Below, in pieces: positions 8,052 to 14,465 of a DNA stretch of 14,465 nt (position 1 is the first letter of the stretch; each line of letters begins with the position of its first letter). The stretch is taken from contig JAJXTT010000013.1 in the NCBI GenBank assembly GCA_021783525.1, positions 1 to 14,465 on the forward strand. Reading direction: 5' to 3'. Origin of the DNA: Pseudomonadota bacterium. Its GTDB lineage: Bacteria > Pseudomonadota > Gammaproteobacteria > Burkholderiales > Gallionellaceae. The notes beneath the pieces are model-generated. The model did no database searches, was not told where the DNA came from, and saw nothing but the letters and a program-made list of their open reading frames with translations. The translations under genes were made by a program, and so were the position numbers.

Positions 8052-8792
8052 TCAGGTCTTGAAATAGAACTCCATCTTTACGCCGGCCAGTTCGATGAGG
8101 TCATGGTCTCTGAGCTGATGGGGCTGTTCACCGATAGATGACCCATTCACAGTGGGGAAGCTGCCGCCTTCCACATGGGTAATGAAAAATCCGTGCGGAC
8201 GGCGCGCCAGCACCGCCACCTGCACTCCGGGCTTGCCCAGCGTGGTCAGGTTCTTGACCAGTTCCAGCTCTTTGCCGGCATTGGGGCCGTTCAATATCTG
8301 CACCACCGCTGCAGGAGGTTGCCCGCCCGATGCTTCGGCCGCCATACCGCTGTTTGTTGCATTGAACTGCGCCGTGGCTTCCGACTTGCGCGTCAGCGTG
8401 ACATCCAGCGGCGATCTCGCGAATCCCTCTTTCGGCGGCATCTTCACCGGAGCGCGCAATACCATGGTCTTCTCGAAATCCGCGGCCGAGGTTTGCGTGG
8501 GCTGATCGTTCAGGTATTTCAGTTTGTACTTGCCGATCTCGATCACGTCGTTGTTCTGGAGAAAGTGCTTTTTTGTCGGTGTGCCGTTGACGGCCAACCC
8601 GTTCGTGCTGTCCAGGTCTTCCAGGAAGGAGTCGTTCAGGATGGTAACGATGGCCGCATGATCGCTGCTCACCGCAAGGTTGTCGATCACGATATCGTTG
8701 TGCGGCTTGCGCCCTATCGTAGTGCGTTCCTTGTTCAGCGGATATTCCTTCAGCACCGCCCCGTCCATGCTGAGTATCAATTTAGCCGGCAT
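8052..8792 (-). CDS. Tandem FHA-domain protein, phosphothreonine reader
   Basis: A 246-residue soluble protein with two forkhead-associated domains. The first (about 20-95) keeps the full phosphothreonine-binding set: Gly27-Arg28, Ser42 and His45 (SSDH), and Asn64-Gly65. The second (about 165-244) keeps a Gly-Lys in place of Gly-Arg and an Asn-Gly, but has no SxxH, so canonical phosphopeptide binding is doubtful. The linker is rich in Ala, Pro and Thr and contains EKTMVLR, where Thr109 is a candidate kinase target by analogy with other kinase-partner FHA proteins (inference). It lies 32 bases after a PP2C phosphatase gene, which itself follows a Ser/Thr kinase gene, so it is probably the adaptor of that pair. 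The ATG at 8792 has GGGGA 8 bases upstream. Fold assignment is firm; partners are inferred. Confidence 0.93.
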   Translation of the reverse strand: MPAKLILSMDGAVLKEYPLNKERTTIGRKPHNDIVIDNLAVSSDHAAIVTILNDSFLEDLDSTNGLAVNGTPTKKHFLQNNDVIEIGKYKLKYLNDQPTQTSAADFEKTMVLRAPVKMPPKEGFARSPLDVTLTRKSEATAQFNATNSGMAAEASGGQPPAAVVQILNGPNAGKELELVKNLTTLGKPGVQVAVLARRPHGFFITHVEGGSFPTVNGSSIGEQPHQLRDHDLIELAGVKMEFYFKT

Positions 8793-8824
8793 ATCATCAA
8801 TCCCCGTAGTTAATTCTTGCTATC

Positions 8825-9649
8825 TCAATTTCCGAACCATGAATACAACTTCTGCCACCACCCGCGTGGAGCGGAATAACGCCCCTTTACCTTGACCAGA
8901 ATGACCGACACATTGTCGCGTCCCCCATTGTCGTTGGCCAGTTGTATCAGCTGGGTTGCCGCCAAGGGCAAATTGTTCTGCAGCATCTGCACCGTCGTCC
9001 CGATATCCCCGTCCTCGACCATATCGTTCAGGCCGTCGGAGCACAACAAATAAATGTCGCCGACTTCAACGTCATGCACATGCAGTTCGGGCTCCACGTC
9101 GGCATCGATCCCGACCGCGCGCGTCACCAGATTCTTGTTTTTGGACATGCGCGCATCTTCCTTGCTGATCATCCCGCTGTCGATCTGCTCCTGCAACAGC
9201 GAATGATCGCGCGTGACACACTCGAGCACCTCTCCGCGCAAACGATACATCCGCGAATCACCGACATGCACGACGGCCACCCGATCATCGTAGAACAGCG
9301 CAGAGACGATGGTCGTGCCCATCCCGGCATATTGCGGCTGACTCTGGGCAGCGCGGAAGATGGACAGATTGGCCTTCTTCACGTTGTCGCGCAGCAAAGC
9401 CACGCCCAGTTCTTCGCCGGCTCCGCCCGAGTCTTCCGGGCGCGCATCCTGCAGACTGTGCCGCACTTCGGTGGACAACACCGAAACGGCGATGCCGCTT
9501 GCCACCTCGCCGGCATTATATCCGCCCATGCCGTCCGCCAGCACCACCAATCCGATGTCGGCATCGTAAGTGACGCTGTCCTCATTATGCGAACGGACCA
9601 TTCCAGGGTCAGTCTTGCTGACTATCTCAAGCGCATCATGTATGTCCAC
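8825..9649 (-). CDS. PP2C-family Ser/Thr protein phosphatase
   Basis: A 274-residue cytoplasmic metal-dependent phosphatase of the PPM/PP2C family (bacterial PrpC/Stp type). Motifs in order: SHNED (Glu23, Asp24), VLADGMGG (Asp39, Gly40), HVGDSR, LLCSDG (Asp205) and GGRDNVSVI (Asp245, Asn246). All the metal-coordinating acidic residues of the family are present, so it should be active. No membrane helix is seen; the C-terminus is short and rich in Trp and aromatic residues. The start is a GTG at 9649 with AGGGG 6 bases upstream; no in-frame ATG fits better. It sits between a Ser/Thr kinase gene (45 bases before it) and an FHA gene (32 bases after it), the common bacterial kinase-phosphatase-reader arrangement. 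It probably dephosphorylates the kinase or its substrates. Confidence 0.96.
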   Translation of the reverse strand: MDIHDALEIVSKTDPGMVRSHNEDSVTYDADIGLVVLADGMGGYNAGEVASGIAVSVLSTEVRHSLQDARPEDSGGAGEELGVALLRDNVKKANLSIFRAAQSQPQYAGMGTTIVSALFYDDRVAVVHVGDSRMYRLRGEVLECVTRDHSLLQEQIDSGMISKEDARMSKNKNLVTRAVGIDADVEPELHVHDVEVGDIYLLCSDGLNDMVEDGDIGTTVQMLQNNLPLAATQLIQLANDNGGRDNVSVILVKVKGRYSAPRGWWQKLYSWFGN

Positions 9650-9694
9650 GTACCACCCCTGATAACATCCTTATTTTTTTTGCCCATGCCCCGC

Positions 9695-12211
9695 TTACAG
9701 GCGGGCCGCACACTGCCGTATCGCTTCCGCCATCGCGTAACCGTTCTCGTATCGGTCTTCGACCTTCTTGGCCAGCGCCTTGTTTATGATGGCCACCACG
9801 CATTGCGGCACGTCGGGCTTGACGCTCAGGATGTCCAGAGGCGGCTCGTTGGCGATCCGGAACATCAGCTGGGCCATGGAATCGCCAGCGAACGGCAGCT
9901 TACCACACGCAAGTTGGTACAAGCTCACGCCCAGTGAGAACAAGTCCGAACGTCCCTCGATCTTGACGCCTGACAATTGCTCGGGCGACATGTAGGAGGG
10001 CGTGCCCAATACCATGCCGGTCCTGGTCCTGGAGGAGTCGGTGATACGCGCAATACCGAAGTCGGTGACTTTCACCGTGTCGGATTCCGGGTCATACATG
10101 ATGTTGGCAGGCTTGATGTCGCGGTGCACCACGTTCAGGCCATGCGCATACCCCAGGGCGTCCGCCACGCGCGCAATGATGCTCAATACCTTGGGCAGCG
10201 GCAACAAATCCGGCTGTCTGGTATACATCACCAGATCCTTGCCTTTCAGGAACTCCATCGCGATATACGCCAGATCGTGTTCTTCGCCCGCATCGTACAT
10301 CGTGACGATATTGGGGTGGTTCAGGCGCCCGGCCGTTTCGGCTTCGCGGAAGAAGCGAGCCTTGACGTCTTCCAGTTCATCCGCCTCGAACTCCTGCGCC
10401 AGCGCCATGGTTTTGATCGCCACAATGCGGCTGATCTTGGGATCCTTGCCCAGATAGACCACGCCCATCGCACCCTTGCCCAGTTCTTTTTCGATTTCGT
10501 AGCGCCCCAGCATGGGTTTCGCCAGTCCGGGCCGGTCCAATTTCATCGTGCTGTCGTTGCTTCGGCCGCCGGAGCCGCCGAGTACGATTGTCTCCGCCAT
10601 TGCCCTGGATTGCGCGGTTCGCGCTTCCAGGTCGCGGAATTTGGGATTGTGATCCGCCATATATTTGAAGACCGATTCGGCCTTGTTGAACTGGCGCTTG
10701 CGCTCGAAATCCAGTCCGAGGTTGTACAACACATCCATCAAACTATCATCCAGCGGCACTTTGCGGAACTTGTCGAAGGCCATGTCAAGTTGACCCTGTC
10801 CCTGGAACGCCAGACCCAGCATGCGATTGCTCTCTGCGGAATCGGCATCGGATTTGAGCTTGCTCTTTTCGGTCATCAGGAAACGTTTCGTCGTGAGCAG
10901 CAGGTGGCCGACCAGCAGCAGTGCTGCAGGCAACATCAACTGCAGCCACATCCCCTGGGTCGTCATCAGGACGAAATGGACCGCCAGCAGCAATACAAAC
11001 AGGCTGCCCGTGATCGCCGCGGCCAATCCGGCACTCAGGCGCGGCATCACCAGGATCAGGTATAGGGAAACCGCAACAAATACAGCGCCCTGAGCCCAGA
11101 ATGCCCATCTCGGCGTAACGAAGAAGTCCTGCTTGAGGATGCTGGAGACCGAATGCGCCAGCGTCAGCACGGGCGACGTTCCGGCGGAGATCGGCGTCAC
11201 TTGCGATGCGCCCACTCCGGCCGCGGTAGCACCGATCAGCACAACCTTGTCGCGGTATTTCTCCGGGGGAATCTTGCCGCTCAGCACATCGTAAAAGGAG
11301 TCGACCTGAAACGCCGGTTTTCCATCCCGGTCGCCATAAAAAAACGTGTGCATGCGCAAGGATGGGTCGGTCGCAATGTTCAGGTTACCCACCTTGACGC
11401 CCTGTCCCAGGGTGACTTTTATATCTTTCGGATCGAGATTCAGACTCTTCGCGGCCAGCATCAGCGACAGCGAGGGATAATATTGGTCGAAATAGCCGAT
11501 CACCAGTGGCTCGGTGCGCACACCACCATCCGCATCCGGCGTCGCATTGAGGTGGCCGATGGCGAGAGCGGTCGATCCGATAGAGGGAATCGGGAACTGC
11601 GCACCCAGGGCGGGGATAGGCAACGCAGCGTCTTCGCCACCCACCACATTGGTCAGGTTGTTCTTGAGGACATAATCCGGAAGCGCGCCATCCGGTTTGC
11701 CTTGCGGCTCACCCAATTCGAAGTACATGCCCAACAGCACATTGTTGGCCTTGAGCATGCTTTCTGCCAGCTTCTTGTCGTTATCCAGATGATCCAGGGC
11801 ATCCTGCATCAACGCGTCCAGCTGCGCCCATTCCTCGGGGTTGCTGCGTTTCAGGGAAGAATCGGCGAGGATGGCGCCGATCTTGTTGATATAGTCCAGG
11901 CCCGCATCGACCTGCGGTTCGAAGAAAAACGCGGTGTTTCCGACTACCTTGGCATGTCCCGAAGCCAGGATGTCCAGCATCCTGCCCTGGATCGCCCGCG
12001 GCCAAGGCCAGCGCCCAAGATTGGCGATGCTCTGGTCGTCGATGGCGATGACTGCGATCTTGTCGCTGGGCGTCCGGGAAGAAGCCAGCACGCCCCAGTC
12101 ATAGGCTTTTCGCTCCAGACTTTGTATCAAATCACTATTGGCTCCGAACAGGAACACCAATGCGATCAGCAAAGCGGTGAACCAGTCCGTTTTCCAAAAT
12201 GATTTCTTCAT
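9695..12211 (-). CDS. CHASE2-domain membrane receptor Ser/Thr protein kinase
   Basis: An 838-residue membrane receptor kinase. A membrane segment (about 10-28) precedes a periplasmic CHASE2 sensor (about 30-350, with AIDDQSI and GRWPWPR). Three membrane helices follow at about 370-440. Residues about 455-540 hold two TPR-like helical pairs, and about 567-838 is a complete Hanks-type kinase. Its glycine loop is GKGAMGVVY, with Lys600 (VAIK), HRDIKPAN (Asp698), DFG (Asp717), an activation loop with several Ser/Thr ahead of GTPSYMSPEQ, and a C-terminal RxY. All catalytic residues are intact. The sensor comes first, unlike PknB-type kinases where the kinase domain is N-terminal. The ATG at 12211 was chosen for the basic MKKS before the membrane helix and an upstream AGGGCG; a 12-codon extension to 12247 looks non-coding. 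It is the first gene of the eight-gene run. Confidence 0.95.
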   Translation of the reverse strand: MKKSFWKTDWFTALLIALVFLFGANSDLIQSLERKAYDWGVLASSRTPSDKIAVIAIDDQSIANLGRWPWPRAIQGRMLDILASGHAKVVGNTAFFFEPQVDAGLDYINKIGAILADSSLKRSNPEEWAQLDALMQDALDHLDNDKKLAESMLKANNVLLGMYFELGEPQGKPDGALPDYVLKNNLTNVVGGEDAALPIPALGAQFPIPSIGSTALAIGHLNATPDADGGVRTEPLVIGYFDQYYPSLSLMLAAKSLNLDPKDIKVTLGQGVKVGNLNIATDPSLRMHTFFYGDRDGKPAFQVDSFYDVLSGKIPPEKYRDKVVLIGATAAGVGASQVTPISAGTSPVLTLAHSVSSILKQDFFVTPRWAFWAQGAVFVAVSLYLILVMPRLSAGLAAAITGSLFVLLLAVHFVLMTTQGMWLQLMLPAALLLVGHLLLTTKRFLMTEKSKLKSDADSAESNRMLGLAFQGQGQLDMAFDKFRKVPLDDSLMDVLYNLGLDFERKRQFNKAESVFKYMADHNPKFRDLEARTAQSRAMAETIVLGGSGGRSNDSTMKLDRPGLAKPMLGRYEIEKELGKGAMGVVYLGKDPKISRIVAIKTMALAQEFEADELEDVKARFFREAETAGRLNHPNIVTMYDAGEEHDLAYIAMEFLKGKDLVMYTRQPDLLPLPKVLSIIARVADALGYAHGLNVVHRDIKPANIMYDPESDTVKVTDFGIARITDSSRTRTGMVLGTPSYMSPEQLSGVKIEGRSDLFSLGVSLYQLACGKLPFAGDSMAQLMFRIANEPPLDILSVKPDVPQCVVAIINKALAKKVEDRYENGYAMAEAIRQCAARL

Positions 12212-12310
12212 ATTCGCCCTGCCCGTTTTCACTCGATCGCTGAGCACACAGGGGCGAATACTAAAACAATTTTCAAAATCAAACCATACCTGTTTGATTT
12301 ATCAGCCGTT
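12212..12310 (-). promoter_or_regulatory. Probable promoter region of the eight-gene signalling run
   Basis: A 99-base AT-rich gap between the stress-protein stop and the kinase start. It is the only long gap before the eight-gene run and so the likeliest promoter site. A TAGTAT at 12258-12263 (minus strand) could be a -10 element, which would give a leader of about 40 bases. No convincing -35 box lies at the right distance, so an activator or another sigma factor may be needed. The call rests mainly on position. Confidence 0.35.
12276..12300. repeat. Perfect 9-base inverted repeat with 7-base spacer
   Basis: The arms AAATCAAAC (12276-12284) and GTTTGATTT (12292-12300) are exact reverse complements around CATACCT. 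The repeat begins 10 bases after the stress-protein stop and lies just upstream of the candidate -10. The stem is AT-rich and is not followed by a clean T run, so it would be a weak terminator; an operator for a dimeric regulator is equally possible. A smaller palindrome, ATTTTcAAAAT (12269-12279), overlaps its left arm. Confidence 0.5.
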
Positions 12311-12736
12311 TCACTTAATGAGCAATACCGGAACGCTAGCCAAGTGAGTGACTTTGCTGGCCACCGACCCAAGCAACAGGTTGGACAACTTGTCCTGGCC
12401 ATGAGCGCTCATCACGATCTGATCAACTTGTTGCTCCTGTGCATATTGCACAATGGCCTCAGCCGGCGCACCAATGCTGATGTGATAACTGTATGCAAGC
12501 CCGGCCGAATCCAGCTTCGCGCGTGCCTCGGCCAACGCGAACGCGCCCTGTTCGCGATAGTAATCATTGATAGTTTCTTGATTTATAAACAGCTTTACAT
12601 TTCCGGACGCCAACTTCCATTGCACATTCAATAGACACACTTGCGGCGCTTCCTTCAACCAGCCAACATTTCTGATCACGTATTCCACCGCGCGGTTAGC
12701 TCCAGCCGAGCCATCTACCGGAATCAATATCTTCAT
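12311..12736 (-). CDS. Universal stress protein (UspA family)
   Basis: A single-domain cytoplasmic universal stress protein of 141 residues from the ATG at 12736 (143 from the ATG at 12742). It begins MKILIPVDGS, the usual family opening with the nucleotide-contacting Asp. It ends with HGQDKLSNLLLGSVASKV and VPVLLI. In ATP-binding members the loop is Gly-x2-Gly-x9-Gly-Ser; here it reads Ser-Ala-His-Gly, nine residues, Gly-Ser, so only the first Gly is replaced and nucleotide binding remains plausible. I prefer 12736 because GGG lies 9 bases before it and only 3 before the other ATG. It follows the TerC-type gene by less than 20 bases, so the two are probably co-transcribed. The family is certain; the target process is unknown. 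Confidence 0.93.
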   Translation of the reverse strand: MKILIPVDGSAGANRAVEYVIRNVGWLKEAPQVCLLNVQWKLASGNVKLFINQETINDYYREQGAFALAEARAKLDSAGLAYSYHISIGAPAEAIVQYAQEQQVDQIVMSAHGQDKLSNLLLGSVASKVTHLASVPVLLIK

Positions 12737-12750
12737 CGTCATTTACCCGT

Positions 12751-13488
12751 TCAGGATTTGTCGTGCGGGGATGGAACCTGTTCGTCAAGCAGGTCGATCA
12801 CCCGTGCTTTCGCCGTTTTGCGTGCAGCCAGCCACCTGCCAACCACCAGTACAAGGAGCGCACAGCCCGCCGGAATCAGCCAGTGCAATACATGTTGCGC
12901 TTCCAGCAGTGTTTTGAAAAGCGCATCACCCGCCAACATCTCTCCCGCCACATAGCCCAGCAACGCACCGCCCGCGTAAATAATGACAGGGAAGCGGTCG
13001 ATCAGTTTCAATACCAGCTGGCTGCTCCACGCAATCAAAGGAATGCTGATCAACAAGCCAAATACCAGCAGGAAGGTGTTTCCATTCGCCGCCGCCGCCA
13101 CGCCCAGCACGTTATCCAGGCTCATCACAAAGTCGGCAATGATGATGGTCTTCACTGCGCCCAACAGATGCGTTTCGGCCTTGATGTTGCCCTCACCATG
13201 CTCCTCTTCCGGCAGGATCAGTTTGACGCCGATCCACAGCAGCAGCAGCGCACCGACCAGCTTGAGATAAGGAAGCGACAACAGGCTCACCGCAAAGAAC
13301 GTCAGCACGATGCGCAAGCCGATCGCTCCGCCCACGCCGTACATAATGCCCTTCTTGCGTTGCGCGTCGGGCAGATTGCGGCACGCGAGCGCGATCACCA
13401 CAGCGTTATCCCCCGAGAGCAGCAAGTCGATAACGATGATCTTGAACACATCCACCCAGAACTGGGTTGAACTCAGCATTTCCAGCAT
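12751..13488 (-). CDS. TerC/YjbE-family integral membrane protein, probable metal-ion exporter
   Basis: A 245-residue inner-membrane protein of the TerC superfamily, closest in pattern to the YjbE type. About seven hydrophobic helices are visible. The two family signature motifs with membrane-embedded acidic residues are present: DLLLSGDNAVV (Asp21, Asp27, Asn28) and ADFVMSLDNVLG (Asp119, Asp125, Asn126). They form an internal duplication. Characterised relatives export manganese or help load metals onto secreted proteins; older tellurium-resistance naming is historical. A charged loop (EEEHGEG, about 94-100) separates the halves, and the C-terminal tail is polar. The ATG at 13488 has AGAGGA 5 bases upstream. 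The stress-protein gene follows closely. The family is firm; the ion is inferred. Confidence 0.9.
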   Translation of the reverse strand: MLEMLSSTQFWVDVFKIIVIDLLLSGDNAVVIALACRNLPDAQRKKGIMYGVGGAIGLRIVLTFFAVSLLSLPYLKLVGALLLLWIGVKLILPEEEHGEGNIKAETHLLGAVKTIIIADFVMSLDNVLGVAAAANGNTFLLVFGLLISIPLIAWSSQLVLKLIDRFPVIIYAGGALLGYVAGEMLAGDALFKTLLEAQHVLHWLIPAGCALLVLVVGRWLAARKTAKARVIDLLDEQVPSPHDKS

Positions 13489-13493
13489 GAAGT

Positions 13494-13499
13494 TCCTCT
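13494..13499 (-). promoter_or_regulatory. Ribosome binding site of the TerC-type gene
   Basis: AGAGGA on the minus strand, 5 bases before the ATG at 13488. It lies at the end of the structured, pyrimidine-rich leader, so pairing upstream could affect access to it. Confidence 0.6.
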
Positions 13500-13516
13500 A
13501 GAGAGAAGGGATAAGA

Positions 13517-13561
13517 GGGAAGGGATAAAGGTAACAGCGGCGCGGAGGTTTTACCCTTCCC
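13517..13561 (-). other. Potential hairpin between sucD and the TerC-type gene
   Basis: Positions 13517-13524 with 13526-13529 pair with 13554-13561 and 13550-13553: an 8-base-pair G/C-rich purine-pyrimidine stem, one bulged base, then 4 A/T pairs, with a loop of about 20 bases. It could be a sucD-end processing or termination structure, or a leader structure of the next gene. No U run follows, so it is not a canonical intrinsic terminator. Confidence 0.4.
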
Positions 13562-13582
13562 CCTTCCCCCATCTCCCCGCCC
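13554..13582 (-). other. Five-tract G-quadruplex-capable motif after the sucD stop
   Basis: On the minus (coding) strand, two bases after the sucD stop, there are five G tracts of 3, 4, 5, 5 and 3 bases separated by 1, 4, 2 and 2 bases. This meets the usual G3+N1-7 quadruplex pattern with one tract to spare. It lies in the mRNA sense, so an RNA quadruplex is possible. The 3' tracts overlap the hairpin arm, so the two structures would compete. Function is unknown. Confidence 0.5.
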
Positions 13583-13584
13583 GT

Positions 13585-14465
13585 TTAGCCTTTCAGCACC
13601 TTCTGCATCGTGCGCCCCATCTCCGCCGGGTTGCGCGTGATGTGTATGCCGCATTCTTCCATTACGGCCAGCTTCTCGTTGGCTCCGCCCTGGCCGCCGG
13701 AGATGATCGCCCCGGCGTGTCCCATGCGCTTGCCTTCCGGAGCCGTGACGCCCGCGATGAAACCGACCACCGGCTTCTTCATGTTGCCCTTGATCCAGCG
13801 TGCGCATTCTTCCTCGTCGCTGCCGCCGATCTCGCCCACCATGATCACCGCATCCGTTTCCGGATCGTCGTTGAACAGGCGCATCACGTCGATATGCTTC
13901 ATGCCGTTGATCGGATCGCCGCCGATACCCACGCAGGACGACTGGCCGTAGCCCAGTGCGGAAAGCTGCCCGACCGCCTCATAAGTCAGCGTCCCGGAAC
14001 GCGACACCACGCCGATGCGGCCTTTCTTGTGGATGTGTCCGGGCATGATGCCGATCTTGATCTCGTCCGGCGTGATGAGTCCGGGGCAGTTCGGCCCGAT
14101 GAGCAGCGTGCGCTTGCCCTGCATCTTGTAGCGCGTCTTCAGCATGTCGTGCACGGGAATGCCTTCGGTGATGCAGATCACCAGGTCGAGATCGGCAGCG
14201 ACCGCTTCGTCGATTGCCGCAGCCGCTCCCGACGGCGGCACGTAGATCACGGAAACCGTCGCACCCGTCGCCTTTTTCGCGTCGAGTACGCTGGCATACA
14301 CCGGTATGCCTTCAAAATCTTCGCCGGCTTTTTTCGGATTCACGCCGGCAACGAAGCAGTTCGCGCCATTCGCGTAATTCTTGCAATGGAAGGTATGGAA
14401 CTGGCCGACCTTGCCGGTCATGCCCTGCGTAATGACTTTGGTGTTCTTGTTGATCAGTATGGACA
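13585..14465 (-). CDS. sucD: Succinyl-CoA synthetase (ADP-forming) alpha subunit, missing first base
   Basis: The alpha subunit of the TCA-cycle enzyme that interconverts succinyl-CoA and succinate with ATP formation; it works with the beta subunit SucC. The frame runs from SILINKNTKV at the window edge to a TAA at 13585. The two terminal bases (TG on the minus strand) look like the end of an ATG, so only the first base appears to be lost and the full protein would be 293 residues, close to E. coli SucD. The N-terminal CoA-binding Rossmann domain is followed by ITEGIP, GPNCPG and SRSGTLTYEA. The GHAGAI segment carries the catalytic His that is phosphorylated during the reaction. sucC would be expected just upstream, outside the window. 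Function is essentially certain. Confidence 0.98.
   Translation of the reverse strand, partial: SILINKNTKVITQGMTGKVGQFHTFHCKNYANGANCFVAGVNPKKAGEDFEGIPVYASVLDAKKATGATVSVIYVPPSGAAAAIDEAVAADLDLVICITEGIPVHDMLKTRYKMQGKRTLLIGPNCPGLITPDEIKIGIMPGHIHKKGRIGVVSRSGTLTYEAVGQLSALGYGQSSCVGIGGDPINGMKHIDVMRLFNDDPETDAVIMVGEIGGSDEEECARWIKGNMKKPVVGFIAGVTAPEGKRMGHAGAIISGGQGGANEKLAVMEECGIHITRNPAEMGRTMQKVLKG

Noticed and set aside
12276..12300. Strong intrinsic terminator after the stress-protein gene
   Set aside because: The stem is AT-rich and the following bases on the minus strand (TGAAAATTG) are not a U run, so I list it only as an inverted repeat.
13489..13584. yybP-ykoY manganese riboswitch before the TerC/YjbE-type gene, as often found for this family
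   Set aside because: The gap is short and I could not find the conserved aptamer segments; the G-rich stretch differs from the consensus.

Overview
All eleven genes in the window lie on the minus strand and are tightly packed; no tRNA, rRNA, CRISPR array, insertion sequence or attachment site is visible. Coding sequence fills nearly everything, and the two longest gaps are 96 and 99 bases. The protein repertoire and the SucD sequence type suggest a betaproteobacterium, probably of the Nitrosomonadales/Gallionellaceae type (inference from protein resemblance only).

Reading in the direction of transcription (high to low coordinates), the window opens with sucD (succinyl-CoA synthetase alpha subunit), which lacks only the first base of its start codon. 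A 96-base gap with an unusual run of G tracts follows. Then come a TerC/YjbE-type membrane protein and a small universal stress protein, which look like a two-gene unit.

After a 99-base AT-rich gap with overlapping inverted repeats begins the main feature: eight genes over about 12.2 kb. The gaps between them are at most 55 bases, and two genes overlap or almost touch, so they look like one operon. In order they encode: (1) a membrane CHASE2 sensor fused to a Ser/Thr kinase; (2) a PP2C phosphatase; (3) a two-FHA-domain protein; (4) a membrane CHASE2 sensor fused to a class III adenylate cyclase; (5) a metallo-beta-lactamase-fold, class II-like cyclic nucleotide phosphodiesterase; (6) a protein with two cyclic-nucleotide-binding domains and a rhodanese domain; (7) a GspE/PilB-type secretion ATPase with an N-terminal GAF domain; (8) a GAF plus HD-GYP protein, cut off by the left edge.

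The set reads as a signalling circuit. It has a complete phospho-Ser/Thr loop (write, erase, read) and a complete cyclic-nucleotide loop (make, destroy, sense). Both are headed by paralogous periplasmic CHASE2 sensors. They sit with a secretion/pilus-type motor ATPase and a probable c-di-GMP phosphodiesterase that both carry GAF domains. The individual families are well known. What deserves a second look is the joining of three signalling chemistries with an assembly ATPase in one transcription unit, far from any visible secretion or pilus genes. How the parts are wired together is inference.
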